From Dinoroseobacter shibae DFL 12 = DSM 16493 (GTDB lineage Bacteria > Pseudomonadota > Alphaproteobacteria > Rhodobacterales > Rhodobacteraceae), in contig NC_009952.1 of assembly GCF_000018145.1 (NCBI RefSeq), positions 2,604,001-2,668,000 of the forward strand: DNA of 64,000 nt. The letters are read 5' to 3'. The notes under the pieces were generated by a model. That model had not been told where the DNA came from. It saw nothing but the letters and a program-made list of their open reading frames with translations, and ran no database searches. Both the position numbers and the translations under genes were made by a program. This document shows positions 8,931 through 16,434 of the stretch, piece after piece (the stretch's first letter is position 1; each line of letters opens with the position of its first letter).

Positions 8931-10718
8931 TCAATTGATCATGACCATGGCGCCCTTGACCGTGGTCTCGCCGCTGGCCGACAACTCCGCCGATGCGCCG
9001 CCCTTGGCGGTCATGCCGATATCGGCCTCGGCCGAGACGTTCATGCCCTTCACGCTCACATCCGCGTCCGACGAAACGGTCACCCCGCTGGCGCCCGAGA
9101 TCTTCACCGACGCGTCGGCGGAGATGGTGATGTCGCTGGGCGAGGTCATGGCGATGCCCGAACCCGACATTTCCAGCTTGTTGTCGTTGCTGTCGGTGAT
9201 GGTGACGGAAGTATCCTCGTCGCTCAGCACGATCTTGTGCCCGCCCGGGGTCTCGACGGTGATGATCTTCTTGTCGTCGTCGAAGGTGACCTTGTGCTGC
9301 GCCTTGGTCACGAGGGTCTTGATGGTGTTCTCGGCATCGGGGACGACAGGGGCGGGGTTCTTGCTGGAATGCAGCGCCCCCAGCAGGATCGCGCTGTCCG
9401 GGTCGCCATGGAGAAAGCCCAGCACCACTTCGTCGCCGATCTCGGGCAGGAATTCGAAGCCCGCGTTGTTGGTGGCATAGGGACTGGCGATCCGGACCCA
9501 GACCCCCAGGTCCCCGCCCACCCGCAGGGGCATCGAGACCTGGATCCGGCGCTCGCCCTCGGGGTCTTCGTCGGTCTTGAGCACGGTGGCGATCTCCAGC
9601 CCCGTGACACCGGGGCGGACCGCGGCCGCCGGCGCGGGGCTGACATCGCGCTGCGCCTCGGCAAACCAGTCCGGCGACAGGCCGAATTCGAGCTGTGTGT
9701 CCCAGCTCCCTTCTGCGAGCGTATGGCGCACCCCGACCATGTAGGCACTTCCATTGAACACCGCGCCCAACCCGGCCAGCTCGATCTGGGTGCCGGGTTT
9801 CAGGGTCGGGTTCCCGGGCACCTTGAGCTGCCCCGCATAGCGCGCCATGCGGGATTTCAGCAGGCAGGCACTCGCCCATTCGGCCAGGGCATCGTCGGTC
9901 TCGGCACCGGGGCCCTGCAGGGTGGCGCTCTGCCCGCCGAGCACGGCGGACAACTTAGCGCCGGTCAGGGTGCCCTGCTTGTTGACCGTGGGCTCGGCGC
10001 CTTTGCCGGTGATCACCGCCTGGGTCTTGGGGTCCCAGGCCTGGGCGGTCACGCTGTCGAGCTGCGCCGTGGCCGACAATTCAAGGTCGAAATCGAGGAT
10101 CGAGTCGCCATAGGTGGCGTTCAGCACCGGGTTATCGAATTTCGGCGGCGCCACGGTCAGCTTGCCCGCCTCCACCGTGACAACCATCCCGTTCACCTCG
10201 GCCCTGGACAGGATGAAATCCCAATCCGAGCTGTTGGCCCTGGCCTGCTGGGCGACCTTCAGGCTTGTCGCGGTCACATCCGCGCTCAGCCCCGCATCTC
10301 CCACGATTTTCGCGATCACGTCGCTGTCGCTCATGTCGAGATACTGGGCCGCCGCGCGGCTCACGGTCAGGGCGACCGCCTTGTCCTTGCACAGCACCTC
10401 CAGATAGGTACCCCCGCCCGGGTCCGCCCGGATACGCTGGCCCACGATAATGCCCTTGAAGACGCTCTGGTTCTTGCTGTGGTAACCCAGCAGGATCTCG
10501 ATCTCGGCACCGGGCGTGAAGGTGGACGAGGCGCTGACCGGGAAATCGGCCTCCGCGCGGCTCCCGTCGGCGATGTTGATCACCGCCTCGGGCACGCGGT
10601 TGAGCCGGTGGTGGACGCTGATGCCGGACACCATCACCATGTCGGGGATGGTCGCCCCGTTGGTCTTGATCTCGGAGGTCACGAGATCCGCATTCGGCAG
10701 CCAGACGCTCTCAGTCAT
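8931..10718 (-). CDS. eCIS spike protein, VgrG/Afp8-like
   Basis: This 595-residue central spike protein combines gp27-like and gp5-like parts. The first ~370 residues hold the hub fold (for example TPGAEIEILLGYHSKNQSV and VFKGIIVGQRIRADPGGG). An OB-fold near residues 390-460 reads RIQVSMPLRVGGDLGVWVRI, with GFEFLPEIGDEVVLGFLHGD. A C-terminal repetitive beta-helix (SDEDTSVTITDSNDNKLEMS and alternating 'G.sv.isadadvsvkg' strands) forms the needle. The family delivers the PAAR tip and cargo through the target envelope. Its start overlaps the stop of the LysM gene by 8 nt, implying coupled translation. Length is typical of Afp8/Pvc8. Confidence 0.93.
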   Translation of the reverse strand: MTESVWLPNADLVTSEIKTNGATIPDMVMVSGISVHHRLNRVPEAVINIADGSRAEADFPVSASSTFTPGAEIEILLGYHSKNQSVFKGIIVGQRIRADPGGGTYLEVLCKDKAVALTVSRAAAQYLDMSDSDVIAKIVGDAGLSADVTATSLKVAQQARANSSDWDFILSRAEVNGMVVTVEAGKLTVAPPKFDNPVLNATYGDSILDFDLELSATAQLDSVTAQAWDPKTQAVITGKGAEPTVNKQGTLTGAKLSAVLGGQSATLQGPGAETDDALAEWASACLLKSRMARYAGQLKVPGNPTLKPGTQIELAGLGAVFNGSAYMVGVRHTLAEGSWDTQLEFGLSPDWFAEAQRDVSPAPAAAVRPGVTGLEIATVLKTDEDPEGERRIQVSMPLRVGGDLGVWVRIASPYATNNAGFEFLPEIGDEVVLGFLHGDPDSAILLGALHSSKNPAPVVPDAENTIKTLVTKAQHKVTFDDDKKIITVETPGGHKIVLSDEDTSVTITDSNDNKLEMSGSGIAMTSPSDITISADASVKISGASGVTVSSDADVSVKGMNVSAEADIGMTAKGGASAELSASGETTVKGAMVMIN

Positions 10719-11373
10719 GGCGGCTCTCCTCGAAGGGCGGGAAGTTCAGCGCCCGGCCCGCGGTCAGATGCACGAGGTCGTTCATGTCATTGGCCCGCGC
10801 GACCTGCGGATAAAGGTCCGGCCGGTCATAGACCCCGTAGGCCATCAGCGGCAGAGTGCTGCCCGCGGTGACCACCTGGGCATGGGTCAGGTCGGCGGAT
10901 TTCTTGTCCCCCAGTCGGGCGAGATCCTCGGGCGTCAGGTGCTGTCGGAACGCCACGCTGAGTTGGGCCCGCAGAGGCGCGCCGGAAGGGGCAAAGAGCT
11001 GGTAGGCGATCTTCAGGCTGGTGAGCATGCAGTTGAAGGTCAGCCCGCCCCACACGATCTTGAGGTAGTTCGGGCTGTGCTGCGCGCCCTGGTAGGTATA
11101 GGCGAGGGTGCGGAAGCTCTCGATTTCCTTGGCCACATCGGTCACGCCAGGCACCACGCCGGTGGCGTCGATCACGAAGTCGAACGACATTTCTTCGGCG
11201 TTCTGGGTGTGGAATTTCAGAACAGTGCCCGCCGCGTCGTTGTCCTTGGCGGGCGCGAAGCTGGCCGAGTGGCTGTGCGACAGGGAGTTGGGGTTGATCT
11301 GCAAGCTGTAGCTGCCGGTCTGCGACCGCAGCTCATTGTCAGAAAACGCCTGGATCTGAAGCTTGGAGAGCAT
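10711..11373 (-). CDS. eCIS LysM-type baseplate hub protein (Afp7-like)
   Basis: This 220-residue protein starts MLSKLQIQAFSDNEL and contains YSLQINPNSLSHSHSASFAP, typical of the CIS tube-terminator/hub family. A C-terminal LysM-like segment runs from about residue 165 (VVTAGSTLPLMAYGVYDRPD, then VARANDMNDLVHLTAGRALN). In Afp and PVC the equivalent protein joins the inner tube to the spike, and its LysM domain lies in the baseplate. It sits between the DUF5908 peptide gene (11 nt gap) and the spike gene (8-nt overlap). Confidence 0.9.
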   Translation of the reverse strand: MLSKLQIQAFSDNELRSQTGSYSLQINPNSLSHSHSASFAPAKDNDAAGTVLKFHTQNAEEMSFDFVIDATGVVPGVTDVAKEIESFRTLAYTYQGAQHSPNYLKIVWGGLTFNCMLTSLKIAYQLFAPSGAPLRAQLSVAFRQHLTPEDLARLGDKKSADLTHAQVVTAGSTLPLMAYGVYDRPDLYPQVARANDMNDLVHLTAGRALNFPPFEESRHD

Positions 11374-11383
11374 GGCCGCCGCC

Positions 11384-11557
11384 CTACCGGGTCCGGCTGC
11401 GGGTCAGTTCCTCGCGGATCATCCTCGCGCAACTCGCCAGGATGTCTGCCTTCAGCCGGGCCGCGGCCTGCGGGTCCTCCCCATGGCCCTGGGCCTCCTG
11501 CGACGGGCTGTCCATGATCCGCGCCTGCAGCACGATCTCTCGAATTTCGACCGGCAT
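11384..11557 (-). CDS. DUF5908 small protein (Afp6-like)
   Basis: This 57-residue ORF begins MPVEIREIVLQARIMD and ends REELTRSRTR. The 'MPiEIREivi.a.v' N-terminus and a helical basic C-terminus (DILASCARMIREELTRSR) are the signature of DUF5908 peptides, which occupy the Afp6 slot between the second tube gene and the LysM gene in many eCIS loci. A Shine-Dalgarno-like purine run (AAAAGGGGGGG) lies just upstream of the ATG. Gaps to its neighbours are 33 and 10 nt. Its biochemical role is not established; the identification is by motif and position. Confidence 0.85.
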   Translation of the reverse strand: MPVEIREIVLQARIMDSPSQEAQGHGEDPQAAARLKADILASCARMIREELTRSRTR

Positions 11558-11590
11558 GTCCCCCCCTTTTCGTCCGTCCGGCCCGGCCCG

Positions 11591-12073
11591 TCAGGTACCG
11601 GGCGTGTTGGCCTTCTGCATCTGGTTGATCTTGCGTTCGACCCGCTGGTAGGCGAGCTCGATGCTTTCGACCGCGATACTGTTCTTCTGCGCACCGAAGC
11701 TGTCCACGGTCCACTTGACCGGCCAGGCCTCGACGACCGACCAGCTCATCGTCGGCTTGGCCTTGGCATCGAGCAGCGACACCGACAGGGACTTGGGCTC
11801 GATCGGCACGCCCAGATCGCCCTCGATGACCGACTTGCACCAGGTGAACAGCGGCGAACTGGCCAGCATCATCCCGCGTTTCAACACCAGGTTCGGCAAC
11901 TTGACCTTGCCGGGCAGCTTGTGCGCGAACCGGTTCTCCCCCCCCTCCTCCAGCGGGGTCATGGCCCGTTCGGCCGTCAGCCCCGAAACCTCCTGGAACC
12001 CCTGGTCCACCACTGCCGCGTTGCCCGCGATCCGCACTGTGAAGGAAAAGGCGACAGGGGGGTAATAGGTCAT
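11591..12073 (-). CDS. CIS inner tube protein, gp19-like (Afp5-like)
   Basis: This 160-residue protein of the T4 gp19/Hcp-like tube family starts MTYYPPVAFSFTVRIAGN and has the family core 'FQEVSGL...' at VDQGFQEVSGLTAERAM. Other tube-type strands are KVKLPNLVLKRGMML and PTMSWSVVEAWPVKWTVDS. It is the second of two adjacent tube genes. In eCIS the second copy (Afp5-like) usually forms the tube start that adapts the baseplate hub to the main tube. It ends in a short charged tail. Confidence 0.92.
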   Translation of the reverse strand: MTYYPPVAFSFTVRIAGNAAVVDQGFQEVSGLTAERAMTPLEEGGENRFAHKLPGKVKLPNLVLKRGMMLASSPLFTWCKSVIEGDLGVPIEPKSLSVSLLDAKAKPTMSWSVVEAWPVKWTVDSFGAQKNSIAVESIELAYQRVERKINQMQKANTPGT

Positions 12074-12085
12074 CGCCCGACCCTT

Positions 12086-12544
12086 TTACCCGTTCTCGAT
12101 CGTCAGCTTCTCGTGGGCGAGCTCCAGCGTCTCGACCGCCACCTCGTTGCCGTCGGACTTCATGTCCGTGCCGGTGATCTTGACCGGAAACGCATTGGCG
12201 AGCTTCCACACCATGGTCGGCTTGTTGGTCTGATCCAGCAGGCTTATGACCACGGATTGGCGCTTGATCGTGTTCAGCTTGATCTGCTCAAACCAGGTCC
12301 AGAAACGGTTGTCGCTGACGAAGATGCCCTTCTTCAGGGTCACGTTGCCGGACTTGATCAGCCCCGGCATCTTGATGACGTTGAAGGCCGGGTTGTCGCC
12401 GGCGCGGTAGGTGATCGCTTCGGACTCGGTGTCGAGGCCCGAGACCTCCTGAAACGGGATCTGCCCCGGATCGCCAAGATTGACGCTGAAGTAAAACTTC
12501 GGCAGCGGCCATGTGGCGCCCTGCTTGTCTCCTGCATCAGCCAT
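12086..12544 (-). CDS. CIS inner tube protein, gp19-like (Afp1-like, main tube)
   Basis: This 152-residue gp19-family tube protein has WPLPKFYFSVNLGDPGQI, then PFQEVSGLDTESEAITYR, and later VTLKKGIFVSDNRFWTWFEQ and NKPTMVWKLANAFPVKITGT. It is the first tube gene after the sheath and is probably the major inner-tube subunit stacked inside the sheath. It aligns well by eye with the neighbouring 160-residue paralogue, so the pair is a tandem duplication of one fold. The gap from the sheath stop is 23 nt. Confidence 0.93.
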   Translation of the reverse strand: MADAGDKQGATWPLPKFYFSVNLGDPGQIPFQEVSGLDTESEAITYRAGDNPAFNVIKMPGLIKSGNVTLKKGIFVSDNRFWTWFEQIKLNTIKRQSVVISLLDQTNKPTMVWKLANAFPVKITGTDMKSDGNEVAVETLELAHEKLTIENG

Positions 12545-12567
12545 GCTGTGCCTCCCTTACGCGCCCG

Positions 12568-14061
12568 TCAGGACGTCTGCATCTTCTGTTGGAACGTGAT
12601 CACGATGAATTCGGCCGGGCGCACGATGGCCACCTTGACCGAGACCCGCATGTAACCGTCGAGAATGTCATTGCCGGTCATGGTCGACCCCAACCCCACA
12701 TCGACCTGATACGCCTCGGCCGGAGTCGCACCGGCCAGCGCGCCGGACTTCCACTGGTTGTTGAGGAAATTCTCGATCATGGTCCGCACGGTCAGCCAGG
12801 TGTTCGCATCGTTGGACGCGAAGACATAGGATTCCGCGGCCGTGGCGATGGATTGCTCCAGCATGATCAGCGTGCGGCGCACGTTGATATATCGGTAATC
12901 CTGGCTGTTGCCGTCGAGGGTCCGCGCGCCCCAGACCAACACCCCGCGCCCCAGGAACGACCGGATCGCATTGATCGCCTTGCCGTCCAGTGGCACGTTG
13001 AGGTCTTGCTGTTCTTCGTCGCTGATCGAGACGGCGGGCGACATCACGTCCATGATGCCCGTGTTCGCGGGCGCCTTGAACACACCGATCTCGTTATCGG
13101 TGCGGGTATAGACCCCGGCCATCGCCGCCGAGGGCGGTTGCAGGTTCATCGCGTCCATCAGGTCGAGCATCGCCTGCTTGTAGGTTTCGCTGATGCTGGC
13201 CAGCGCCTGGTGGGTCTTGGTCACAACGCCGTCGGAGGTGTCATCCCCGTTCATCGTATCCAGATATGCCTTGATCGCCTTGACCACCTTGTCGGCCGCC
13301 CCGGAGAACTCCTTGGTGATGTGATCGGCCAGGTCCTTGCGGCTGTCCTTCGTGATGTTGAGGTAATTGACGTCCGTGGGACCGAATAGATTGGTGTTCA
13401 CGAAAGGGTAATAAGCCGCGCCATAGCTCATATTGTCATACTCGATCAATTGGCGAAATCCGACCTTTTCGTCGGAAATGACATCGATTCCGTCGTCGGA
13501 ATTGCGGGGCTTGAAACCGTTGAACACATCGAGAATCGCAATGCGGTTCTGCATTGCGATGCAATGGGGGAACGCCTTGTCCCAGATCTTCTTGTAATCA
13601 GCCTCCGAGGGCATCAGCACCGAGTCCGGGATGACGACCATGGTCGGCTCCGGCTCTTTCTTGAGGGCCGCCCAAACCTTGTCCCCGAAGGCGTCCGCGG
13701 CCTTCTCGTCGCCCGAGTAGTTGCCGATCGACACGATCCAGCATGGCCCCCCGCCATTGTCGAAAAACAGCCGCATCCCGTTGAAGAGATTGTAGAGGCT
13801 GTTGGCCTCGGCGGTCAGGGTGATCTTGCCTGCATCATCCACCGCAAAGGTGTATTCCGGCGTCGGCCCCATGCCGAAGATTTTCATGTACTCCGCCATG
13901 GAGGTAAGCCGGATGGGCATGTTCGTGACATTCGTCGTGCCGCGCATGGCCCGCTCGGTATACCCTATGAAGACCGGCACCGCGGTTGGCACTTCGACCA
14001 CCGAGTTCGGGAACGCGGGCAGTTCCTTGATGTAAACGCCGGGTGTTTTCTCTTGTGCCAT
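12568..14061 (-). CDS. Contractile tail sheath protein (Afp2-like)
   Basis: This 497-residue sheath subunit starts MAQEKTPGVYIKELPAFPNS, the classic 'tPGVYieEi' opening of phage and eCIS sheaths, followed by VPTAVPVFIGYTERA. The C-terminal half has VWGARTLDGNSQDYRYINVR, then RRTLIMLEQSIATAAESYVF, and ends in AEFIVITFQQKMQT, the strand that interlocks neighbouring subunits. A GGAGG ribosome-binding site precedes the ATG. Only one sheath gene is seen, unlike Serratia afp (afp2-afp4), so this is a compact system. It is the first structural gene downstream of the coiled-coil gene (83-nt gap). Confidence 0.95.
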   Translation of the reverse strand: MAQEKTPGVYIKELPAFPNSVVEVPTAVPVFIGYTERAMRGTTNVTNMPIRLTSMAEYMKIFGMGPTPEYTFAVDDAGKITLTAEANSLYNLFNGMRLFFDNGGGPCWIVSIGNYSGDEKAADAFGDKVWAALKKEPEPTMVVIPDSVLMPSEADYKKIWDKAFPHCIAMQNRIAILDVFNGFKPRNSDDGIDVISDEKVGFRQLIEYDNMSYGAAYYPFVNTNLFGPTDVNYLNITKDSRKDLADHITKEFSGAADKVVKAIKAYLDTMNGDDTSDGVVTKTHQALASISETYKQAMLDLMDAMNLQPPSAAMAGVYTRTDNEIGVFKAPANTGIMDVMSPAVSISDEEQQDLNVPLDGKAINAIRSFLGRGVLVWGARTLDGNSQDYRYINVRRTLIMLEQSIATAAESYVFASNDANTWLTVRTMIENFLNNQWKSGALAGATPAEAYQVDVGLGSTMTGNDILDGYMRVSVKVAIVRPAEFIVITFQQKMQTS

Positions 14062-14144
14062 GCCTACCTCCGATGGTGTGGCGCGAAATCAGGGCGCGGG
14101 CCCGGTGCAGGGCATCGCGCCCCACCCGTCGCGCGCCCACCGTG

Positions 14145-15143
14145 TCAGCTTGCCGCCACCATGCGGCAGGATGCTTTCGAAGCGATATCGGCGAGCGTGG
14201 CGGCGTAGGTCGCCTTGGCCGCGGCGAAATCCGCCTCTGCCGTGGCGTTGTCGAGCGCCATCTTCTTGCTGGCTGTTTTCATGGCGATCCCGAGCTTGGT
14301 CTCGGCTGCCTCGGCCGCGGTTTTTGCCGCGTCCAGAGTGGCTTGCGCCTTGTCGAGCACAGCCTGCTTTGCCGCGAGATCGGCGGTGAGCGCGGTCGCC
14401 TTCGCCTTGCCGTCGGCATAGTCCTGCTCGGCCTTGGTCTGGGCTGCTGCCGCCTCGTCCACCTCGTTCTGTGCCTTGTTGACGGCGATCTGGGCCTGCA
14501 CGACGCTCCTGGCCATGGCATAGGCATTCTTCTGCACGTCCGCCTTGACGTCGGCCATCTGGTCGTCGTCGTTTGCGATCCCCGCCAGCGCGGTCAGGGC
14601 GTCCTGCGCCACCTTGTTCTTGGCAATCGCGGTCGCCTGTGCCGCCTTGGCCGCATCGAGCGCGGCCTGCTTCTTGACCGCCGCGTCCTTGGCCGACTGC
14701 GCCGCCTTCTTCAAGTCTGGCAGCGCATCCTCGGCCGCCTGCGCGGCTGTCGTGGCCGCATCCAAATCGTCCTGCGGGTCTTTGAGCTCCTTCTCGGCCT
14801 CGGTGACGGCCTTGTCCGCCGCATCCTTGGCCTTCTGGGCTTGTCCCGTGGTCTGGGTGTAGGCGGCGGCGGCGGCGGCCATGGCTGTGGTCTGGGCGGC
14901 GGCGGCCTGCTCCAGCGTCAACTCGGCCGTGGCACGGGCCTCTTCGTCCTGTTGCTGGTCGCGATCCTGCTCCGCGGCGCGCTTGGCGTCATTCGCCGCC
15001 TTGGCGGCCTCTTTGGCCGCTTTCGGATCCTGCGTCGCGGACGCATCGGGTTTGGGTGATGAAGATTTCGATTTCGTGCCCACGCGTGCAGACGCGGTCT
15101 TGGCCTTCGATGCCACAGCCGAGTCCTTATCGGTATCTGCCAT
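14145..15143 (-). CDS. Ala-rich coiled-coil protein at head of eCIS operon
   Basis: This 332-residue protein has no family I recognise. After a basic, Ser/Lys-rich N-terminus (about residues 8-38) almost the entire chain is Ala-, Lys-, Asp- and Glu-rich helix (for example KAAKEAAKAANDAKRAAEQD and LDAATTAAQAAEDALPDLKK), predicted as a long coiled coil. It has no signal peptide or membrane segment. An in-frame ATG lies 24 nt further upstream, but the start at 15143 has a strong GGGGGGA site 6 nt before it, so I prefer it. It is the first gene of the eCIS operon and divergent from the candidate cargo gene. It could be a structural rod, an assembly factor or a cargo; I infer only an association with the system. 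Confidence 0.7.
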   Translation of the reverse strand: MADTDKDSAVASKAKTASARVGTKSKSSSPKPDASATQDPKAAKEAAKAANDAKRAAEQDRDQQQDEEARATAELTLEQAAAAQTTAMAAAAAAYTQTTGQAQKAKDAADKAVTEAEKELKDPQDDLDAATTAAQAAEDALPDLKKAAQSAKDAAVKKQAALDAAKAAQATAIAKNKVAQDALTALAGIANDDDQMADVKADVQKNAYAMARSVVQAQIAVNKAQNEVDEAAAAQTKAEQDYADGKAKATALTADLAAKQAVLDKAQATLDAAKTAAEAAETKLGIAMKTASKKMALDNATAEADFAAAKATYAATLADIASKASCRMVAAS

Positions 15144-15420
15144 TATTCCCCCCAAGGCATACGCCATAATGGAGCACGCCTTATGTCAATTACATTTTGG
15201 AAAACGCACCCCTCCCTCAGCAGCGAATGAAGGGGCCGGTACAGCAAAAACTTTGTGGAGTTCACGATTCCACAACAATTCTCGTTTGAACAGCTTTTTT
15301 TACCCTAACGTAAACCTTTTTTTGACCCGGCGCGGGCAGCGGGGCTGACAGTGCCGGTTTCCTCGGCATATGCTGCCGTCCACGTCACCTTGGGCCGGGC
15401 GCGCAGGCAGAGAGGAACAA
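15144..15420. promoter_or_regulatory. Divergent promoter region between eCIS operon and cargo gene
   Basis: This 277-bp intergenic stretch separates two divergent genes and is clearly richer in A/T than its surroundings, with several T/A runs (for example the T run near 15295 and another near 15318). It must hold the start sites of both the eCIS operon and the cargo gene, though I could not place -35/-10 pairs with confidence. It contains the inverted repeat at 15253-15275, listed separately. Confidence 0.6.
15253..15275. promoter_or_regulatory. Inverted repeat, possible operator of eCIS/cargo promoters
   Basis: The arms TTGTGGA (15253-15259) and TCCACAA (15269-15275) are perfect inverted repeats around a 9-nt spacer, inside the AT-rich divergent region. 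The size suits a dimeric regulator. The regulator is unknown and no adjacent regulator gene is seen. Confidence 0.4.
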
Positions 15421-16425
15421 ATGGCACAAAAAGGCAGGGTCAAACCCCCCGCAGGCGCAGCGGCGGCGCACAGATCGCGCCGCTCAGTCTCGCCCGGCGC
15501 ACTCGACACCAGTCCAAGGGTCATCGCACAACTCGCCCGGCAACGTGCGATGTTCGGCGCGGTACTTGCAACACCCGCCGCCGGTGTCATCCAGCGGGAG
15601 GTCATTCTGGGCAAGGAGTCGAGCTACGCATATCCCAGGACCTATGCCTCCTCCTACGCGCCCGATATCTGCTACAAATCGCGCGAAGAAGCTGAAGCCG
15701 CCGACAAACGGCTGGCCGCGGCAGCCGAGAGCCAAGCGGAAAGCGCATCCGCGAGTACGTCCACGGCCGATGCGGCCCCGGCAAGCGGAGCGGGGTCCAG
15801 CGCACCCCCCACAGCGCCGCCGCTGAGGTCACGCGCGCCCCAGCGCGCGTCCCCCCCGCCTGCCCCTCTTCGCCCCCTCACGCCGAGTGAGCGCGGCTAT
15901 CCGCTCGGCTTCGGCTCGATGAAAGAGTTTCGGGACGCCACGCGTCCGGTGGCCGTCGCCAACCGGCATCGCAGCATCATCGTGCGCGGCAGCAGCGTCA
16001 CAGGCAAATCAGGGGACGGCAGCCGCGATTTCCGTGGGGCCGACTACCCCAACCCACCGCGCAAGAAACCGGCGGGCTTCGACAAGGCCGACTACCGGAG
16101 CGATATCGACGTGGGTGTCGTTGGTGCGGACGTCCGCCGTGACCGGGACATCAACCGGCGCGGCTTTCCACGGCCCAAAACAGCCGCAGCGCGGCTGGAA
16201 AGGCGGCACCAAAGGGCGGTGAGAGACGCCATCGGCTTCCAGACCGGCCTGAAATTCTTTGCCGAAGCGCCCGACGGTGCGCAGATCGAACGGCCCCACA
16301 CGCCCGACGGGCGCAGGACACCAATGGGACAGGATGCCTTCAGTGCCGAGCTGTCCGAGAGGCTGGCGCGGCTCGCAGCGGAGCGAGACGCCGGGGACGG
16401 CGCCGACAAGGACGCGGATGACTAG
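15421..16425 (+). CDS. Candidate eCIS cargo: nucleotidyltransferase-like toxin protein
   Basis: This 334-residue protein is encoded divergently from the eCIS operon. The N-terminus is basic and then shows DTSPRVIAQLARQRAMFG (29-46) and GVIQREVI (55-62). 'SPRV.AQ...' followed by 'V(I/V)QR' is a recurrent leader of eCIS-linked cargo proteins. Residues 95-155 are a low-complexity Ala/Ser/Pro linker. The C-terminal part has RGSSVTGKSGDG (189-200) and SDIDVGVV (227-234), matching the polymorphic-toxin nucleotidyltransferase pattern 'RGS.vTG...SDiD', with D228 and D230 as likely metal ligands. A GAGAGGA site precedes this ATG; an upstream in-frame ATG at 15370 is less likely. Toxicity and target are inference, and the third acidic residue was not located with confidence. 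Confidence 0.65.
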   Translation: MAQKGRVKPPAGAAAAHRSRRSVSPGALDTSPRVIAQLARQRAMFGAVLATPAAGVIQREVILGKESSYAYPRTYASSYAPDICYKSREEAEAADKRLAAAAESQAESASASTSTADAAPASGAGSSAPPTAPPLRSRAPQRASPPPAPLRPLTPSERGYPLGFGSMKEFRDATRPVAVANRHRSIIVRGSSVTGKSGDGSRDFRGADYPNPPRKKPAGFDKADYRSDIDVGVVGADVRRDRDINRRGFPRPKTAAARLERRHQRAVRDAIGFQTGLKFFAEAPDGAQIERPHTPDGRRTPMGQDAFSAELSERLARLAAERDAGDGADKDADD

Positions 16426-16434
16426 CCCACTGGC

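Noticed and set aside
1-15143. Type VI secretion system or tailocin/prophage
   Set aside because: No TssB/C pair, TssJLM membrane complex or ClpV is present, nor capsid, terminase, holin or lysin. DUF5908, Afp11/12-like and CIS tape-measure genes favour eCIS.
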